Source: Trinickia mobilis
Lineage (GTDB): Bacteria > Pseudomonadota > Gammaproteobacteria > Burkholderiales > Burkholderiaceae
Assembly (NCBI RefSeq): GCF_017315705.1
Contig: NZ_JAFLRF010000005.1
Coordinates: forward strand, 1-64,000
Direction of reading: 5' to 3'
Length of the DNA stretch: 64,000 nt
Shown: positions 25,619 to 34,449 of the stretch, piece by piece
How positions within the stretch are numbered: the stretch's first letter is position 1
Layout: the number at the start of each line of letters is the position of its first letter
Notes under the pieces: generated by a model
The model's database searches: none
The model's input: only the letters and a program-made list of their open reading frames with translations
Told to the model about the DNA's origin: nothing
Made by a program: the position numbers and the translations under genes

Positions 25619-25747
25619 TCACGGGGCCGGCAGGCTGAGCCCCGGCGCGAGCCGCGTCGCCTTGAACTCCGTCACTTCATATCTGGCCGGCCCTTCGACG
25701 GCGAACGGGTCGGTCGCGAGGATCGCGTCGAAGTGACCTCGGGTTTT
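25619..25747 (-). pseudogene. Possible remnant of a YciI-family gene (C-terminal part only)
   Basis: On the minus strand this stretch encodes GHFDAILATDPFAVEGPARY and then EVTEFKATRLAPGL, which resembles the C-terminal strand of YciI-like proteins. Upstream sequence in any minus frame up to the chemoreceptor start shows nothing like the N-terminal half. It is therefore read as a truncated leftover. The similarity is from memory of the family and needs a profile search. Confidence 0.35.
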
Positions 25748-25851
25748 CCATTGAGGTCTCAAGCTGCCGGTCTTCCGTGCCGTTATGCATGCGCAAACGA
25801 TTGCGCCTTGAGGCTGCATGACGATTGGGACAACCCTACGGAAGGCATACG

Positions 25852-27537
25852 ATGAACAAGATGACTTTGAACCGCAAGCTGTGGCTCGCCGTTCTTCTCG
25901 TCTGGCTGGGTTTGCTGGGCGTTGGCCTGTGGAGCGCGATCGAAACGCGCAACACGATGCTCGAAGAGCGCAAAGCGGGGCTGGTGGCGCTTGTCGAATC
26001 GGCCCAGGGCGTCGTGAACAGTTATTACGCGCAGTCGCAGGCCGGCAAGATCAGCGAGGCCGACGCGCAGCATGAAGCGTTCGTCCGGCTTGCCGCGATG
26101 CGCTACGGCGACACCGGCTATGTGTTCGTGATGGATTCGAAGCCGGTGGTGCTGATGCACCCGGTGCAGCCGCAACTCGTCGGCAAGGCGGTCGGCGACT
26201 ACAAGGACCCGAACGGCAAGCTGGTGTTCGTCTCGATCATCGACGCTGCGAAGGAAGGCGGGCATGGCTTCACGCAATACGACGGGCGCCTGCCGCACAG
26301 CGAGGTGAAAATCCGCAAGCTCACCTATGCCTCGCACTTCGCGCCCTGGGATTGGACGATCGCGACGGGCGTGTATCTGCGGGATGTCGACGCGCTCTAC
26401 TACGCGACGCTGCTCGGCCGCCTCGGTGTGGTTTTCGCGATCGGTCTCGTGATTTCGCTGACGATGCTGCAGATCATCCGCAGTGTGCGTGGCGGCTTGG
26501 GCGGCGAGCCCGAGCAGGCGGCAACGCTGGCGGCGAGCATCGCGGAAGGCGACCTGACCCACGCAGTCGCGCTGCGCGGGGACGATTCGACCAGCATGAT
26601 GGCCGCGATGCACCGGATGCAGGCGCGCCTGCAGCGGACCATCGGCGAGATTCGGCACTCGTCGGAATCGATTGCGTCGGCGACGCAGCAGATTGCGTCG
26701 GGCAACAGCGACTTGTCGCAGCGTACCGAACAGCAGGCGGCGTCGCTGCAGGAGACGGCAGCGAGCATGGAAGAGCTCACGGCGACCGTCAAGCAGAACG
26801 CCGATAACGCGCGCCAGGCGAGCGGTTTGGCGAACAATGCGTCGGAGATCGCGACGAGGGGCAACGACGTCGTTCATCGCGTGATCGGCACGATGGGCGA
26901 GATCAATGAGAGTTCGCAGAAGATCGTCGACATTATCGGGGTGATCGAAGGGATTGCGTTCCAGACCAACATCCTTGCGCTCAACGCGGCGGTCGAGGCG
27001 GCCCGCGCGGGCGAGGAAGGGCGCGGCTTCGCGGTGGTGGCAGGCGAAGTGCGCAATCTTGCGCAGCGCTCGGCCGCGGCGGCCAAGGAGATCAAGGCGC
27101 TGATCGGCGATTCGGTCGAGCGCGTGAACAACGGCACCGCGCTCGTCAGTCAGGCGGGCACGACGATGAGCGAGATCCTGCAGGCGGTGCGGCGCGTGAC
27201 GGACATCATGGGTGAAATCGCGGCGGCGTCGGAGGAACAGGCGAGCGGGATCACCCAGGTCGGGCGCGCGGTTATCCAGATGGACGAAGTCACGCAGCAG
27301 AATACGGCGCTTGTCGAACAGGCTGCGGCTGCGGCGGCGTCCCTGCAGGATCAGGCGGCGCGGCTGCGCGATACGGTTGGCGCGTTCCGTGTGACGGAGG
27401 CGGCAGAGGCGGTGTCGGCGAAGCCTGCTGGGGTTGCCGCCCGGCCCGTGGTGAAGCCGGCAGCTTCCGCGGGGGCGCGCCCAGTGGCTCGGCGAGATTC
27501 GGTCACCGCTTCCGACAACGACTGGACGACCTTCTGA
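25852..27537 (+). CDS. Methyl-accepting chemotaxis protein with periplasmic Cache domain
   Basis: This 561-residue chemoreceptor has a first membrane helix (about 8-26), a periplasmic single-Cache-type domain ([19 protein letters not shown] about 88-106; [13 protein letters not shown] about 168-180), a second helix (about 187-209), HAMP, and a signalling domain with the hairpin-tip sequence [20 protein letters not shown]. The ligand is not predictable. The C-terminus NDWTTF resembles the CheR/CheB tethering pentapeptide of E. coli receptors. The ATG at 25852 has GGAAGG upstream. No che genes are nearby. A related receptor is at 50634-52334. Confidence 0.92.
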   Translation: MNKMTLNRKLWLAVLLVWLGLLGVGLWSAIETRNTMLEERKAGLVALVESAQGVVNSYYAQSQAGKISEADAQHEAFVRLAAMRYGDTGYVFVMDSKPVVLMHPVQPQLVGKAVGDYKDPNGKLVFVSIIDAAKEGGHGFTQYDGRLPHSEVKIRKLTYASHFAPWDWTIATGVYLRDVDALYYATLLGRLGVVFAIGLVISLTMLQIIRSVRGGLGGEPEQAATLAASIAEGDLTHAVALRGDDSTSMMAAMHRMQARLQRTIGEIRHSSESIASATQQIASGNSDLSQRTEQQAASLQETAASMEELTATVKQNADNARQASGLANNASEIATRGNDVVHRVIGTMGEINESSQKIVDIIGVIEGIAFQTNILALNAAVEAARAGEEGRGFAVVAGEVRNLAQRSAAAAKEIKALIGDSVERVNNGTALVSQAGTTMSEILQAVRRVTDIMGEIAAASEEQASGITQVGRAVIQMDEVTQQNTALVEQAAAAAASLQDQAARLRDTVGAFRVTEAAEAVSAKPAGVAARPVVKPAASAGARPVARRDSVTASDNDWTTF

Positions 27538-27788
27538 TCGACTGTGCAGAGACTCCGGCCGCAGCGCAGGGCAACACGCTAACGCGCGATCAAGCATGTA
27601 GGGGGGCGGATTACGGGGCACCATGCATCGGTGCGCCGCCGCTCTGGCTTGGTGCATATCAATATGCCATTAGGGTATTTCCTATGATCCCGGCGATATG
27701 ACACCATTACGTTCCCTGGCCGGGGGCGCAGCCACGAAGATTCGCCCCCCGCGTGAAATCCCCGCCACAGCAAGAAAGCGAGTAATCA
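27538..27788 (+). other. Intergenic spacer before metQ
   Basis: It holds no gene. The AT-rich stretch 27655-27690 (GTGCATATCAATATGCC... TATGAT at 27683-27688) may carry the metQ promoter. No SAM riboswitch consensus was recognised. Confidence 0.25.
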
Positions 27789-28598
27789 ATGCAGCGCAAA
27801 ATCCTTCGCAAAGCCTTTTCCGCCGTCGCCGCCGCAGCGCTCCTGACAAGCGCAGTCGCGCATGCCGACGATAAAGTCATCAAGGTCGGCACGATCAGCG
27901 GCCCGGATGCGCAGATCTGGTCGGTCGTGACCAAGGTGGCGAGGCGCGAAGGGCTCAATGTGAAAGTCATCGAGTTCAACGACTACGTGCAGCCGAACGC
28001 GGCGCTCGACGCCGGCGACCTCGATGCGAACAGCTTCCAGCACCAGCCCTACCTCGACAGCCAAGTGAAGCAGCGCGGCTACAAGATCGTGAGCGCTGGC
28101 CTCACCTATATTTCGCCGCTTGGCATCTACTCGAAGAAGCTGAAGTCGGTGAAGGACCTGCAGTTGGGCGCGAAGGTCGCGGTGCCGAACGATCCGTCGA
28201 ATGAAAACCGTGCGCTGCTGCTCTTGCAGGCGCAGGGCGTCATCAAGCTGAAGGCCGGCGCGGGCACGAACGGCAACAGCGCGACGCCGCTCGATGTCGC
28301 CGAGAATCCGAAGAAGATCAAGCTCGTCGAGCTCGACGCCGCGCAACTGCCGCGTGCGCTCGGCGACGTCGATGCCGCCGCGATCAACACGAATTACGCG
28401 CTCGCCGCCGGCCTGCAGCCCACCAAGGACGCGATCGCGCTCGAAGACATCCACAGCCCGTACGCGAACCTGATCGCCGTGCGCGCGCAGGATAAGGACC
28501 AGCCGTGGGTGAAGAAGCTCGTCGCGGCGTACCAGTCGGACGACGTGCGTCAGTTCATCAAGACACAGTTCAAGGGTTCGGTCGTGCCGTCGTTCTAA
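27789..28598 (+). CDS. metQ: MetQ/NlpA-family substrate-binding protein of a methionine-type ABC importer
   Basis: It is a periplasmic binding protein, in this family for D/L-methionine. The 269-residue protein has a signal peptide ending AVAHA-DD (about residue 26) and family segments VGTISGPDAQIW (residues 33-44), DANSFQHQPYLD and AAINTNYALAAGL. There is no lipobox Cys, so it is probably soluble in the periplasm rather than lipid-anchored. metN and metI, the ATPase and permease, are not beside it in this window. It ends 16 bases from the convergent marR gene. Confidence 0.85.
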   Translation: MQRKILRKAFSAVAAAALLTSAVAHADDKVIKVGTISGPDAQIWSVVTKVARREGLNVKVIEFNDYVQPNAALDAGDLDANSFQHQPYLDSQVKQRGYKIVSAGLTYISPLGIYSKKLKSVKDLQLGAKVAVPNDPSNENRALLLLQAQGVIKLKAGAGTNGNSATPLDVAENPKKIKLVELDAAQLPRALGDVDAAAINTNYALAAGLQPTKDAIALEDIHSPYANLIAVRAQDKDQPWVKKLVAAYQSDDVRQFIKTQFKGSVVPSF

Positions 28599-28614
28599 GC
28601 GTCGGCCGTGGCCG

Positions 28615-29061
28615 CTATCCGCTCAAAAGCCGTTCGATTACCTGCATCGCCGCGATCAATTGCTCTTGGCCTTCGTCGCTCAGGCGTTCAAGCACTGCGC
28701 AGACCTCCTCGACGGCGGCCGCATCGAGCGGTTCATAGGCGGCGCGCCCTTCATCGGTCAACGTGAGCAGCGATTGCCGAGCGTCGGTATCCGACTGGCG
28801 GCGCGTAATCAGCCCTTGGCGCTCGAAGCTCGTCAAAAGCCGGCTCAGATAGCCGCTGTCGAGGCCGAGGTTGCGCGCGACTTCCGTCGCGGTCGTGTCC
28901 GTGCCGAGCAACAGCTCGCGCAGCACGCGCACCTCGGTCAAGGAAAATGAGCTTTTCTGCAGGCTTTCGTGCAGCGCGCCGATGTGCTTCGTATAGAAGC
29001 GGTTGAAATGGCGGACGGCTTCCGCGCGTTTGAGCAGGGTCGGGTCTGTCAACGAGAGCAC
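28615..29061 (-). CDS. MarR-family transcriptional regulator
   Basis: This is a 148-residue winged-helix repressor. The recognition region TATEVARNLGLDSGYLSRLL and the wing RRQSDTDARQSLLTLTDEG are clear. The N-terminal RAEAVRHFNRFYTKHIGAL segment is like that of longer MarR-GNAT proteins common in Burkholderia, but the acetyltransferase half is absent here, with the stop only 16 bases from metQ. A short inverted repeat ATCGG-AC-CCGAT lies at 29110-29121, 49 bases upstream, and could be its operator. The target genes are unknown. Confidence 0.85.
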   Translation of the reverse strand: MLSLTDPTLLKRAEAVRHFNRFYTKHIGALHESLQKSSFSLTEVRVLRELLLGTDTTATEVARNLGLDSGYLSRLLTSFERQGLITRRQSDTDARQSLLTLTDEGRAAYEPLDAAAVEEVCAVLERLSDEGQEQLIAAMQVIERLLSG

Positions 29062-29340
29062 TCCCCGAAGATCTTGCAGTTATTAATGAATTAAGCAGCA
29101 CTATATTAGATCGGACCCGATATACAAACGGCTATAGCGTGGGGGCCCGCGCAAGTGGTGCTAAACCGGTATCACATAGTAGGCTCAAACCGGAGCTTGG
29201 TGCAGACCAGTGGAGCCCAGTCCGCCTCCAATTCCGGCTCGATCCGGGTAAATCCCGATCCTGCAAAACCCTGCAAATCAAGGCGATAAATGCGTCAAAA
29301 CGCACGCGGGTAAAGGCTTTGCGGCGTTTTGTCCGGCACC
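29062..29340. other. Intergenic region between divergent marR and the nag operon
   Basis: It contains the possible MarR operator at 29110-29121 and an AT-rich TTATTAATGAATTAA segment at 29081-29095. I see no gene in the rest. Confidence 0.3.
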
Positions 29341-29343
29341 GAA

Positions 29344-29380
29344 ACTGGCAAATTGACTGGTTCTATTCTGGTTATATAAT
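29344..29380 (+). promoter_or_regulatory. Promoter of the nag operon with phased CTGG repeats
   Basis: TTGACT (29353-29358), a 16-base spacer and TATAAT (29375-29380) form a strong sigma70 promoter. Three CTGG elements at 29345-29348, 29357-29360 and 29368-29371 are 11-12 bases apart, one helical turn, and overlap the -35 and spacer. They could be sites for a repressor of GlcNAc genes. A ~195-base leader precedes nagA. Confidence 0.65.
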
Positions 29381-29575
29381 GGGCTCCGACGTGGTAGCCG
29401 AAGCCAGCACGCCGAACCCCCGGGTTCACGCAAATTTCGTCCCCGCTCACCTAATCTGAACGATGGCACGCGCGATATTTGCGACGCATTCTCTGCACAT
29501 AGCTCCCGGTGAGCGAGAGCGCCATGCCAAACGCTTGCTAGCCCGACCCCGCACTACGCCAAATCAGAGAAATTC

Positions 29576-30679
29576 ATGCTGACCGGAAACATACTCACGA
29601 CCGAAGGCTGGATCCACGGCACGCTCGAATCCGAAAACGGGCGCATCAAGTCCATCGACGGCACGCACGCCGACCCGTCGACGAACGACGCTCCGTACAT
29701 CCTGCCGGGCTTCATCGACCTGCACGTGCACGGCGGCGGTGGCGCCGACGTGATGGAGTCGGGCGATGCGATCGAAACCATCACCCGCACCCATGCGCGC
29801 TACGGCACGACGAGCCTGCTCGCGACCACGATGACCGCGCCGCGCGACGAGCTGATGAGCGTCGTCGCCGAGCTGGGCAAGGTCACGCGGCAGCGCACGC
29901 CGGGCGGCGCGCGCGTCTTGGGCGTGCATCTCGAAGGGCCGTACATCAATCCCGGCAAGCTCGGCGCGCAGCCGGACGCTGCGGTGTCCGCGGTGCTCGA
30001 CGAAGTGCTGAAGTACCTGTCGATCGCGCCGATTCGCGTCGTCACGCTCGCGCCGGAAATCGCCGGACACCTCGACATCATCTCGGAGATGGCCGCGCGC
30101 GGCGTGCGCGTGCAGCTCGGCCATTCGCTCGCGACCTACGACGATGCGGTGGCCGCGATGAAGCGCGGCGCCTGCGGTTTCACGCACCTCTTCAACGCGA
30201 TGTCGCCGATGCATCACCGCAATCCCGGCCTCGTCGGCGCGGCGTTGGCGCACGCCGAGTTCGCCGAAATCATTCCCGATCTGCTGCACGTCCATCCGGG
30301 CGCGATTCGCGCGGCGCTGCGCGCGATTCCGCGCCTTTACGTCGTCACCGACAGCACCTCGGCCACCGGCATGCCGGACGGCGAATACCGCCTCGGCAGC
30401 CAGCACGTGACGAAGTGCCTCGGCGGCGTGCGGCTTGCCGATGGCACCCTCGCGGGCAGCACGCTGACGATGGATCAGGCGCTGCGCAATCTCGTGTCGC
30501 TCGGTCTGCCGATCGCCGACGTATCGAACCGCATGTCGCGACACGCCGCCGACTATCTCGGCATCGAGGACCGCGGCCGCGTTGCGCGCGGCGCGTGGGC
30601 CGACCTCGTCGTATTCGATCGCGAGCTGACGCTGACCGCCACCTATGTCGAAGGAGAATCGATTGTCGAATATGCTTAA
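29576..30679 (+). CDS. nagA: N-acetylglucosamine-6-phosphate deacetylase
   Basis: It removes acetate from GlcNAc-6-phosphate made by the PTS. The 367-residue amidohydrolase has the metal-site pair His50/His52 in GFIDLHVHGGG, the Glu in GVHLEGPYINP, the His segments in QLGHSLATYDDAV and FTHLFNAMSPMHHRNPG, and the catalytic Asp in VVTDSTSATG. It is the first gene of a four-gene operon with the deaminase, the fused PTS protein and nagE. Confidence 0.95.
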   Translation: MLTGNILTTEGWIHGTLESENGRIKSIDGTHADPSTNDAPYILPGFIDLHVHGGGGADVMESGDAIETITRTHARYGTTSLLATTMTAPRDELMSVVAELGKVTRQRTPGGARVLGVHLEGPYINPGKLGAQPDAAVSAVLDEVLKYLSIAPIRVVTLAPEIAGHLDIISEMAARGVRVQLGHSLATYDDAVAAMKRGACGFTHLFNAMSPMHHRNPGLVGAALAHAEFAEIIPDLLHVHPGAIRAALRAIPRLYVVTDSTSATGMPDGEYRLGSQHVTKCLGGVRLADGTLAGSTLTMDQALRNLVSLGLPIADVSNRMSRHAADYLGIEDRGRVARGAWADLVVFDRELTLTATYVEGESIVEYA

Positions 30680-31679
30680 CGAGGCGCTGGCCTGTCCCGA
30701 GGCGGTCGCCGCGCAGCTTGCCGATACGGCGCGCGTCGAGGCGCTCGCTGCGACGCTTGCCGCCGAGCCGCGCCACGTCGCGCTGACGGTCGCGCGCGGC
30801 AGCTCGGACCATGCCGCGAGCTATTTCGCGAGCCTCGTGATGAGCCGTATCGGCGTGCCGGTCGCGTCGCTGCCGATGTCGGTCGCCACGCTTCAGCAAG
30901 CGCCGTTGCGCGTGCAAGGGCAATTGGCGCTCGCGTTTTCGCAGTCGGGCAAGAGCCCGGATCTGGTCGGCACCATGAACGCGCTTCGCCGCGCCGGCGC
31001 GCTGACCGTCGCGGCGGTCAATGCGCCCGAGTCGCCCCTTGCCGATGCGTGCGAATGGCATCTGCCGCTCCTCGCCGGCCCCGAAATTTCCGTTGCCGCA
31101 ACGAAAAGCTATATCGCGATGCTGTCGCTGTCGGCGCAGCTCGTCGCGTTCTGGCAGCGCGACCCCGAATTGCTCGGCGCGCTGCGCGCGCTGCCCGATA
31201 CGCTGCAGCGCGCGGGCGCGCTCGAGTGGCCGGCCGCGATCGACGAGCTGCGCGATGCCGAGCGGATGATCGTGATCGGCCGCGGGCTCGGCCTCGCCAT
31301 CGCGCAGGAAGCGGCGCTCAAGCTCAAGGAGACTTCCGGCATCCAGGCCGAGGCGTTTTCGAGCGCCGAAGTGCGGCACGGTCCGATGGAACTGATCGAC
31401 CGCGACTACCCGCTGCTGGTGTTCGCGCCGCGCGGCCCCGAACAGGCGGGCCTCATTCAGCTCGCGCACGACATGCGTGGGCGCGGCGCGCGCGTGCTGC
31501 TCGCCGCGCCGTCCGACGTACCCGAAGCGATCTTGCCGCTCGCGAGCGCGAACCACGCGGCGCTCGATCCGATCGCCGCGATCCTGTCTTTCTACGTGAT
31601 GGCCGCCGGCCTTGCCGCCGCTCGCGGACGCAATCCCGATGCGCCGCGCCATCTGAACAAAGTCACCGAAACCCACTGA
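30663..31679 (+). CDS. SIS-domain glucosamine-6-phosphate deaminase (NagB-II/GlmS C-terminal type)
   Basis: It most likely converts glucosamine-6-phosphate to fructose-6-phosphate and ammonia. The 338-residue protein has two SIS domains as in the isomerase half of GlmS, with LTVARGSSDHAASYFAS, LALAFSQSGKSPD, ISVAATKSYIAML, and EAFSSAEVRHGPMELID, but lacks the glutaminase domain, as NagB-II proteins do. TTG at 30663 is chosen because AAGGAGA at 30649-30655 is spaced 7 bases; ATG 30645 has no site and ATG 30672 is too far. It overlaps the nagA end by 17 bases, so translation is coupled. Confidence 0.85.
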   Translation: MSNMLNEALACPEAVAAQLADTARVEALAATLAAEPRHVALTVARGSSDHAASYFASLVMSRIGVPVASLPMSVATLQQAPLRVQGQLALAFSQSGKSPDLVGTMNALRRAGALTVAAVNAPESPLADACEWHLPLLAGPEISVAATKSYIAMLSLSAQLVAFWQRDPELLGALRALPDTLQRAGALEWPAAIDELRDAERMIVIGRGLGLAIAQEAALKLKETSGIQAEAFSSAEVRHGPMELIDRDYPLLVFAPRGPEQAGLIQLAHDMRGRGARVLLAAPSDVPEAILPLASANHAALDPIAAILSFYVMAAGLAAARGRNPDAPRHLNKVTETH

Positions 31680-31719
31680 AGCGAGAAGTCGAATGGAACG
31701 TGCCGAGGAGTCCCGTTTG

Positions 31720-34278
31720 ATGAGTCATTCCCAAGACCAGATCGTCTTGCTGGCGCCGCTGACCGGTCCGGTCGTGCCGCTCGCCGACGTGCCGGACCCG
31801 GTGTTCTCGAGCGGCATGTTCGGCGACGGCATCGGGATCGATCCGCTCGAAGGCAAGCTCGTGGCGCCTTGCGACGGTGTGGTCATGCATCTCGCGCGCA
31901 CCGGCCATGCGGCGACCATCCAGACGCCCGCGGGCGCCGAGGTGCTGCTGCACATCGGCATCGATACGGTCGAGCTGAACGGCAAGGGCTTTGCGCCGAT
32001 GGTCGAGCAGGGCGCGCAGGTGCGCGCGGGCGACGTGTTGATCGAGTTCGATCAGGACCTCATCGCGCAGTCCGCGCACAGCCTCGTGTCGGTGGTGGCG
32101 ATTGCGAATTCGGACCGGTTCGATGTCGTCGAGCGCGCCGGGCGCGGGCTCGCGAAAGCGGGCGAAACGAAGCTGCTCGTGCTGCGGCCGAAGGCGGGCG
32201 TACCGACGGCTGCTGTCGACGCTTCGTCGATCGTGCAGGACGAAGCGCGCCGTCAGATCACGCTCTCGCAGGCAGGCGGCCTGCACGCGCGGCCGGCCGC
32301 GCGTGCGCGCGAGGCGGCGCGCGGAATCGATGCGCGCGTCGAAGTCCGCTATGAAGGCAAGCGCGCGCCGATCGAGAGCGTCGTCGGCCTGCTTGGCCTA
32401 GGTGCCGGAGAAGGCGCCACTGTCGAGATCCTCGCTGTCGGCCGGGAAGCGACGCAGGCGATCGACGCGGTCGCGTGCGAACTGCTGCGCGAAGTGCATG
32501 GCGAGCTCGAAGAAAAGCCGGCGCGCGCGGCCTCGCCCGCACCGGTTCAGGCCGCGCGCCCGGCCGGCGCGCCCCTCGATCCGAACACGCTCGCGGGCGT
32601 GTGCGCAGCGCCCGGCATCGCAGTCGGCAAGCTCGTGCGCTGGGACGACGCCGAACTGGCCCCGCCCGAGGCCGCGAGCGGCACGCCGGCGGCGGAAAGC
32701 CGTCTGCTCGACAAGGCGCTCGCCACGGTCGACGCGGAGCTGAACACGACGGTGCGCGATGCGTCGCAGCGCGGCGCAGTCGGCGAGGCGGGCATTTTCG
32801 CCGTGCACCGCGTGCTGCTCGAAGACCCGACGCTGATCGACGCCGCGCGCGATCTCATCAGCCTCGGCAAGAGCGCGGGCTTCGCGTGGCGCGAAGCGAT
32901 CCGTGCGCAGATTGCGCTGTTGATGAAAGTCGAAGACATGCTGCTCGCCGAGCGCGCGGCCGATCTGCGCGACATCGAAAAGCGCGTGCTGCGCGCGCTC
33001 GGCTACTCGAGCGCGACGGCGCGCACGCTGCCCGAAGAAACGGTGCTGGCCGCGCAGGAATTCACGCCGTCCGAATTGTCCTCGCTCGACCGCACGCGCG
33101 TGACGGCGCTCTTGATGGCGGGCGGCGGCGCCACTTCGCATGCGGCGATCATCGCGCGGCAGATCGGCATTCCGGCGCTCGTCGCGGTCGGCGACGCGCT
33201 GCATGCGGTGCCGGAAGGCACGCAAGTGGTCGTCGATGCGAGCGCGGGGCGCCTCGAATATGCGCCGACCGAGCTCGACGTCGAACGCGCGCGGCTCGAG
33301 CGCCAGCGCCTCGCCGGGGTGCGCGAAGCGAACCGCCGCACGTCGCAGGAAGCCGCAGTGACGAGCGACGGCCGCGCAATCGAAGTCGCGGCCAACATCG
33401 CGACGCTCGACGATGCGAAGACGGCCGTCGACAACGGCGCCGACGCGGTCGGCTTGCTGCGCACCGAGCTGCTCTTCATCCACCGCCAGGCGGCGCCGAG
33501 CGTCGACGAGCATCGCCAGAGCTACCAGTCGATCGTCGACGCACTCGCTGGGCGCACCGCGATCATCCGCACGCTCGACGTGGGCGCCGACAAGGAAGTC
33601 GACTACCTGACGCTGCCCCCGGAACCGAACCCGGCGCTCGGCCTGCGCGGCATTCGTCTCGCCCAGGTCCGCCCCGATCTGCTCGACGACCAGTTGCGCG
33701 GCCTGCTCGCGGTGCAGCCTCACGGCGCCGTACGCATCCTGCTGCCGATGGTGACCGACGCGGGCGAATTGATCGCCGTGAGAAAGCGCATCGACGAGTT
33801 CGCGCGTGCCGCCGGCCGCGCCGATTCGATCGAAGTGGGCGTGATGATCGAAGTGCCGTCGGCGGCGCTCTTGGCCGATCAGTTGTCGCAGCACGCGGAC
33901 TTCCTGTCGATCGGCACCAACGACCTCACGCAATACACGCTCGCCATGGATCGCTGCCAGCCCGATCTGGCGGCGCAGGCGGACGGCCTGCACCCCGCGG
34001 TGCTGCGCCTGATCGACGCGACCGCGAAGGGCGCCGCGAAGCACGGCAAGTGGGTCGGCGTCTGCGGCGCGCTCGCGGGCGACCCGCTCGCGGTGCCGCT
34101 TCTGGTCGGCCTCGGCGTGACGGAGTTGTCGGTGGACCCGGTCTCCGTGCCGGGCATCAAGGCGCGCGTGCGCCGTCTCGATTATCAACTGTGCCGCCAG
34201 CGCGCCCAGGATGCCCTGGCGCTCGACTCGGCACAGGCGGTAAGAGCAGTGAGCCGCGAAATCTGGCCGCTCGACTGA
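31720..34278 (+). CDS. Fused PTS protein EIIA(Glc)-HPr-EI for N-acetylglucosamine
   Basis: One 852-residue chain carries all soluble PTS steps. Residues about 1-155 are EIIA of the glucose type (phospho-His78 in VLLHIGIDTVELNGKGF, His63). Residues about 172-262 are HPr (phospho-His189 in GGLHARPAAR; the Ser of IESVVGLLGLG corresponds to regulatory Ser46). Residues about 290-850 are Enzyme I (phospho-His474 in GGATSHAAIIAR, GLLRTELLFI, GVCGALAGDP). ATG 31720 or TTG 31717 follow GAGGAG at 31704-31709; ATG 31693 is also open. It probably feeds NagE directly, independently of ptsHI at 3.8-6.2 kb. Confidence 0.92.
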   Translation: MSHSQDQIVLLAPLTGPVVPLADVPDPVFSSGMFGDGIGIDPLEGKLVAPCDGVVMHLARTGHAATIQTPAGAEVLLHIGIDTVELNGKGFAPMVEQGAQVRAGDVLIEFDQDLIAQSAHSLVSVVAIANSDRFDVVERAGRGLAKAGETKLLVLRPKAGVPTAAVDASSIVQDEARRQITLSQAGGLHARPAARAREAARGIDARVEVRYEGKRAPIESVVGLLGLGAGEGATVEILAVGREATQAIDAVACELLREVHGELEEKPARAASPAPVQAARPAGAPLDPNTLAGVCAAPGIAVGKLVRWDDAELAPPEAASGTPAAESRLLDKALATVDAELNTTVRDASQRGAVGEAGIFAVHRVLLEDPTLIDAARDLISLGKSAGFAWREAIRAQIALLMKVEDMLLAERAADLRDIEKRVLRALGYSSATARTLPEETVLAAQEFTPSELSSLDRTRVTALLMAGGGATSHAAIIARQIGIPALVAVGDALHAVPEGTQVVVDASAGRLEYAPTELDVERARLERQRLAGVREANRRTSQEAAVTSDGRAIEVAANIATLDDAKTAVDNGADAVGLLRTELLFIHRQAAPSVDEHRQSYQSIVDALAGRTAIIRTLDVGADKEVDYLTLPPEPNPALGLRGIRLAQVRPDLLDDQLRGLLAVQPHGAVRILLPMVTDAGELIAVRKRIDEFARAAGRADSIEVGVMIEVPSAALLADQLSQHADFLSIGTNDLTQYTLAMDRCQPDLAAQADGLHPAVLRLIDATAKGAAKHGKWVGVCGALAGDPLAVPLLVGLGVTELSVDPVSVPGIKARVRRLDYQLCRQRAQDALALDSAQAVRAVSREIWPLD

Positions 34279-34449
34279 GCGCTCCCGAAACCTGGCGCAT
34301 CGCGCCGTGCTCCCCAAGGCCATAACCAGCCTTGGGGCAGGGCCGGTGTTTGCCCAAGAGCGCTTCGGTGCGGCCGGAAATCGCAAGATCCAAGTAGAGC
34401 AATCGACTCAACGACCCAACGACGAGACACCTTAGGATTGGAGGAATCA

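Noticed and set aside
27538-27788. SAM riboswitch upstream of metQ
   Set aside because: I could not find the conserved core of SAM-I or SAM-II elements in the sequence.
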